From: Altericroceibacterium xinjiangense | GTDB lineage: Bacteria; Pseudomonadota; Alphaproteobacteria; Sphingomonadales; Sphingomonadaceae | Reading direction: 5' to 3' | DNA length: 64,000 bases | Assembly (NCBI RefSeq): GCF_003958635.1 | Contig: NZ_RSEK01000003.1 | Coordinates: 62,001-126,000, forward strand | Shown here: piece by piece, positions 61,543 to 64,000 of the stretch | How the letters are laid out: each line of letters opens with the position of its first letter | How positions within the stretch are numbered: the first letter of the stretch is position 1 | Position numbers and translations under genes: made by a program | The notes under the pieces: generated by a model | Databases searched by the model: none | Seen by the model: only the letters and a program-made list of their open reading frames with translations | Told to the model about the DNA's origin: nothing

Positions 61543-62991
61543 TTAGGTTGTCCCCGGTTCAGGCGCAAGCGGCACCAGTTTGCCCGGATTGAGCAGCCCC
61601 TGGGGATCGAGCGCGTGCTTGATGCCACGCATCATCGACAGCGCCACCGGATCGCCCAGCCGGGCCAGTTCGTCCCGCTTCATCTGCCCGATCCCGTGCT
61701 CCGCGCTGATCGATCCGCCCCACTTCGTCACCAGATCGTGCACGAAAGCGCTGATTCGCTTCCCGTCGTTCTCCTCCCATCCGCTCCGCTCCGCACCGGT
61801 GGGGGCGAGCACGTGGAAATGTACGTTCCCGTCGCCCAGGTGACCGAAGGCGACCGCCGTGGTCCCGGGGAAGGCCCGCTCCACCTCGGCCGAGGCAGCG
61901 TCGACAAAATCCGCCATCTTCGCCACCGGCACGGCAATGTCGTGCTGCATTGCCGGCCCGATCGCCCGTTCTGCCGGAGAGATCTCCTCCCGCAAGGCCC
62001 AGAACTGTTCGGCCTGCGTCTCATTCGCGGCGATCGTCGCGTCCTCCACCAGGCCGGCCTCGAAGCCGTCCTCCAGCAACTCTTGCGCAAGATCGGGCAG
62101 GGTGTCGGCCTGTGACTGGTCGGCCCCAAGCTCGATCAGCGCGTGCCAAGCATGTTTTCCCTGCAGCGGAGAGCGCGAGCCGGGCGTGTGTGCGAGCACG
62201 GCGTCGAGGCTGTGCGCGGGCAGGACCTCAAACCCCTCCAGCGCCTCGCCCGCCAATGCCTCGGCTCGTACAAGCAGCTTGCGGGCATCGGTGATCGATC
62301 CAAGCCCGGCCCACAGCACCTCGCGCCGGGCCAGCGCAGGCATTAGCCGCAACGTTGCCCCGGTCACGATCCCCAGCGTTCCTTCCGAGCCGAGGAGCAC
62401 CTGCTTCAGGTCGAATCCGCGGTTGTCCTTCTTGAGCGGAGTAAGGGTGTCAAAGACGCTGCCGTCGGCAAGGACAGCCTCGATCCCCAGCACCTGCTCC
62501 CGCATCGATCCATGACGCAGCACCTGCGTGCCCCCGGCGTTGGTCGAAATCAGGCCGCCGATCGTGGCCGATCCTTTTCCGCCCAGCGTCAGCGGGAAAC
62601 GAAGCCCCTGTTTTTCAGCCGCCTCGTGCAGGGTCTGGAGGATCACTCCGGCCTCGCAGGTTGCCTGCCGCGCTTCCGGATCGATCCGGCGGATTGCATT
62701 CATCCGGCGCAGCGAAAGAAGCAGGGCGGTGCCGCTTGCGTCCGGCGTCGCTCCCCCGGACATGCCGCTGTTGCCGCCCTGCGGTACGATCGGCACGCCG
62801 GCGCGGGCGCAGAGCTTGACCAGCGCGGAGACTTCCTCGGTCGACGCGGGGGAGGCGAGCGCGAGGGCCCGCCCGGTATAGCGTCCGCGCCAGTCGGTCA
62901 GCCACGGGTCCATCAGTTCGGGGTCGGTCGTCAGCCCGCGATCGCCAAGGATCGCAGCGGCGGCTTCAAGGAAGTGTTGCGTTTCCGTCAT
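61543..62991 (-). CDS. FAD-linked oxidase (D-2-hydroxyglutarate/D-lactate/glycolate dehydrogenase-like)
   Basis: 482 residues from ATG 62991. PCMH-type FAD domain with VPIVPQGGNSGMSGGATPDA and ATIGGLISTNAGGTQVLRHG, and the C-terminal motif SAEHGIGQMKRDELARLGD ending ALDPQGLLNPGKLVP (cap-domain signature of GlcD/D2HGDH-type oxidases). Likely oxidises a D-2-hydroxyacid with electron transfer to quinone or another acceptor. Precise substrate unknown. No glcE/glcF partners adjacent. Confidence 0.9.
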   Translation of the reverse strand: MTETQHFLEAAAAILGDRGLTTDPELMDPWLTDWRGRYTGRALALASPASTEEVSALVKLCARAGVPIVPQGGNSGMSGGATPDASGTALLLSLRRMNAIRRIDPEARQATCEAGVILQTLHEAAEKQGLRFPLTLGGKGSATIGGLISTNAGGTQVLRHGSMREQVLGIEAVLADGSVFDTLTPLKKDNRGFDLKQVLLGSEGTLGIVTGATLRLMPALARREVLWAGLGSITDARKLLVRAEALAGEALEGFEVLPAHSLDAVLAHTPGSRSPLQGKHAWHALIELGADQSQADTLPDLAQELLEDGFEAGLVEDATIAANETQAEQFWALREEISPAERAIGPAMQHDIAVPVAKMADFVDAASAEVERAFPGTTAVAFGHLGDGNVHFHVLAPTGAERSGWEENDGKRISAFVHDLVTKWGGSISAEHGIGQMKRDELARLGDPVALSMMRGIKHALDPQGLLNPGKLVPLAPEPGTT

Positions 62992-63144
62992 GATCGGCAG
63001 GTTTCGCACGATCCGCAGCCAAGTGCCAGCCGGCGGGAGTTGCTTCGGTAGAAGAAGGAGTTAAGCCGGTATTCAAGCGCTCAGGACAAGGAGGGTCGTC
63101 GATAGAGCCGCACCCGCGCGGCCTGGCGGACAAAAACGATCCAG

Positions 63145-63741
63145 ATGAACACGCTTGCCACTCTGATCCTTCCGCTTGCCCTGCTGGCGCCGCAGATCGC
63201 GGGCAGCCTGCCTGTGTTCGGCGGGCTGGAGACTGGTGCCGAGGCGGGCCGCGCCGCGCCCCAGCCCAAGCCGCCCGCGCCTCTCGGCTTGCAGTCGTTC
63301 GGCCCGTCCTCTTTCCTGCAGGATGCGCATCGCACGCCCGCCCAGAATCAGGTCCGCATCGAACGCAGGGTAACCATCCGGATTTCCCCCGCGCGCCCCA
63401 CCACGCAGGAGCAGATGATGGCTCAGGCCGCGCAGGCTCAAGCCCAGGCTCAGGCTCCCGTCCAGATCGTCGAGCGTGAGCTGGACGGCTGCATCCCGGT
63501 TCAGGCGATTGCAGGCGTGCAGCCGGGGCAGCAGAATCGTCTCCTGCTTTTCATGCACGATACCCGCGTTCTCAGCGCTGCGCTTGAACGGGCCTGCACA
63601 CCGCGGGACTTCTATCAGGGTTTCTACATCGACCGGACCGCTGACGGCATGCTTTGCCCCCGGCGCGACCGGCTGCAATCCCGGGCGGGAGCCAGTTGCG
63701 AGGTCACCAGGTTGAGCCGGTTGACCGTGTCGCGCGATTGA
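63145..63741 (+). CDS. Exported protein of unknown function
   Basis: 198 residues. N-terminal signal-like hydrophobic stretch TLATLILPLALLAPQIAGSL, a Pro/Ala-rich region, a Gln/Ala repeat MAQAAQAQAQAQAQAPVQ (about 90-107), and a compact C-terminal domain with cysteines (DGCIPVQAIAG, RACTPRDFYQG, MLCPRRDRL, ASCEVTRLS). Such Q-A-rich exported proteins are common in sphingomonads; I do not recognise a named family. It lies 139 bp upstream of the helicase gene, on the same strand. Confidence 0.65.
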   Translation: MNTLATLILPLALLAPQIAGSLPVFGGLETGAEAGRAAPQPKPPAPLGLQSFGPSSFLQDAHRTPAQNQVRIERRVTIRISPARPTTQEQMMAQAAQAQAQAQAPVQIVERELDGCIPVQAIAGVQPGQQNRLLLFMHDTRVLSAALERACTPRDFYQGFYIDRTADGMLCPRRDRLQSRAGASCEVTRLSRLTVSRD

Positions 63742-63880
63742 TCGCCGGACTCATCCGGGGCGAGATTTCTTGACTTTTGGCGTATCTGGTGCATAGGCGC
63801 CGAAGTGCGGCGGGGCGCTGCTCGCCAACGCGACAGGCGCTGCCCTTCGCTTGGTTCGCGTATGGGATATAGCCACGCCT

Positions 63881-64000
63881 ATGAATTTCGCCGATCTCGG
63901 CCTTTCTGACGAGTTGCTGCAGGCAGTCAAAGCTGCCGGGTACGATGAGCCCACGCCGATTCAGGCGCAGGCGATCCCGCAAGTGCAAATGATGAAGGAC
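63881..64000 (+). CDS. DEAD/DEAH-box RNA helicase, N-terminal fragment (cut by window end)
   Basis: Only the first 40 codons are present. NFADLGLSDELLQAVKAAGY followed by DEPTPIQAQAIP is the Q-motif of DEAD-box RNA helicases (RhlE-like), which binds ATP adenine. The start ATG is at 63881. The rest, with motifs I-VI, lies beyond the window. Confidence 0.85.
   Translation, partial: MNFADLGLSDELLQAVKAAGYDEPTPIQAQAIPQVQMMKD

Overview
The window reads as chromosomal DNA of a high-GC alphaproteobacterium, most likely of the Sphingomonadales (Erythrobacteraceae-like). This rests on gene order and family resemblance: the smpB / DUF2062 / cckA-like / recA / alaS run, zapA - 6S RNA - 5-formyl-THF cyclo-ligase, a type III PKS / methyltransferase / FAD-oxidoreductase trio, SapC, and an alphaproteobacterial direct-repeat LexA box (GTTC-N7-GTTC) before recA. 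No database search was possible. There is no phage, CRISPR array or intact insertion sequence.

Layout. 1-8.4 kb is the end of a surface-polysaccharide cluster: a cut-off protein, a Wzx flippase, glycosyltransferases, a short Wzy-type polymerase, a remnant of GDP-mannose dehydratase (gmd), a methyltransferase and UDP-glucuronate decarboxylase. 8.4-20 kb holds housekeeping genes: a lipoprotein, an SDR, purF, tRNA-Pro, thyA, a UDP-glucuronate 4-epimerase-like gene, the branched-chain 2-oxoacid dehydrogenase operon (E1 alpha, E1 beta, E2), wecB and tRNA-Asp. 19.3-21 kb is DUF2842 - fau - 6S RNA - zapA - coiled-coil protein on the minus strand. 21-28.5 kb is a glycolytic run (tkt, gap, a MOSC gene, pgk, class I fba), followed by a DUF72 gene and thiE. 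28.5-36.4 kb has efp, suhB, tRNA-Leu, an SLC13 permease, a DUF475 gene, panB and an amino-acid permease. 36.4-38.1 kb carries a flavin-reductase-like stress protein and a tandem duplication of a small glycine-zipper gene. 38-47 kb has rlmN, a beta-barrel protein, greB, a lytic transglycosylase, dapA, an S9 peptidase and smpB. 47.3-53 kb has the cckA-like gene, recA and alaS. 53-64 kb has a CPA2 antiporter, icd, the type III PKS trio, tRNA-Val, an N-formylglutamate amidohydrolase, SapC, an FAD-linked oxidase and the start of a DEAD-box helicase.

The most interesting object is the gene at 47332-48954. It sits where Sphingomonadales keep the cell-cycle kinase CckA, and its two membrane segments, PAS-like regions and C-terminal receiver all look like CckA. 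However, the HisKA and HATPase domains are absent, and the receiver has lost its acidic pair and its conserved Ser/Thr. It looks like a kinase-less CckA derivative. Other points worth checking are the gmd remnant and possibly N-terminally shortened polymerase in the polysaccharide cluster, the tandem glycine-zipper duplication with a constant 641-bp offset, the MOSC gene inserted between gap and pgk, and two convergent gene pairs that share stop-codon bases.
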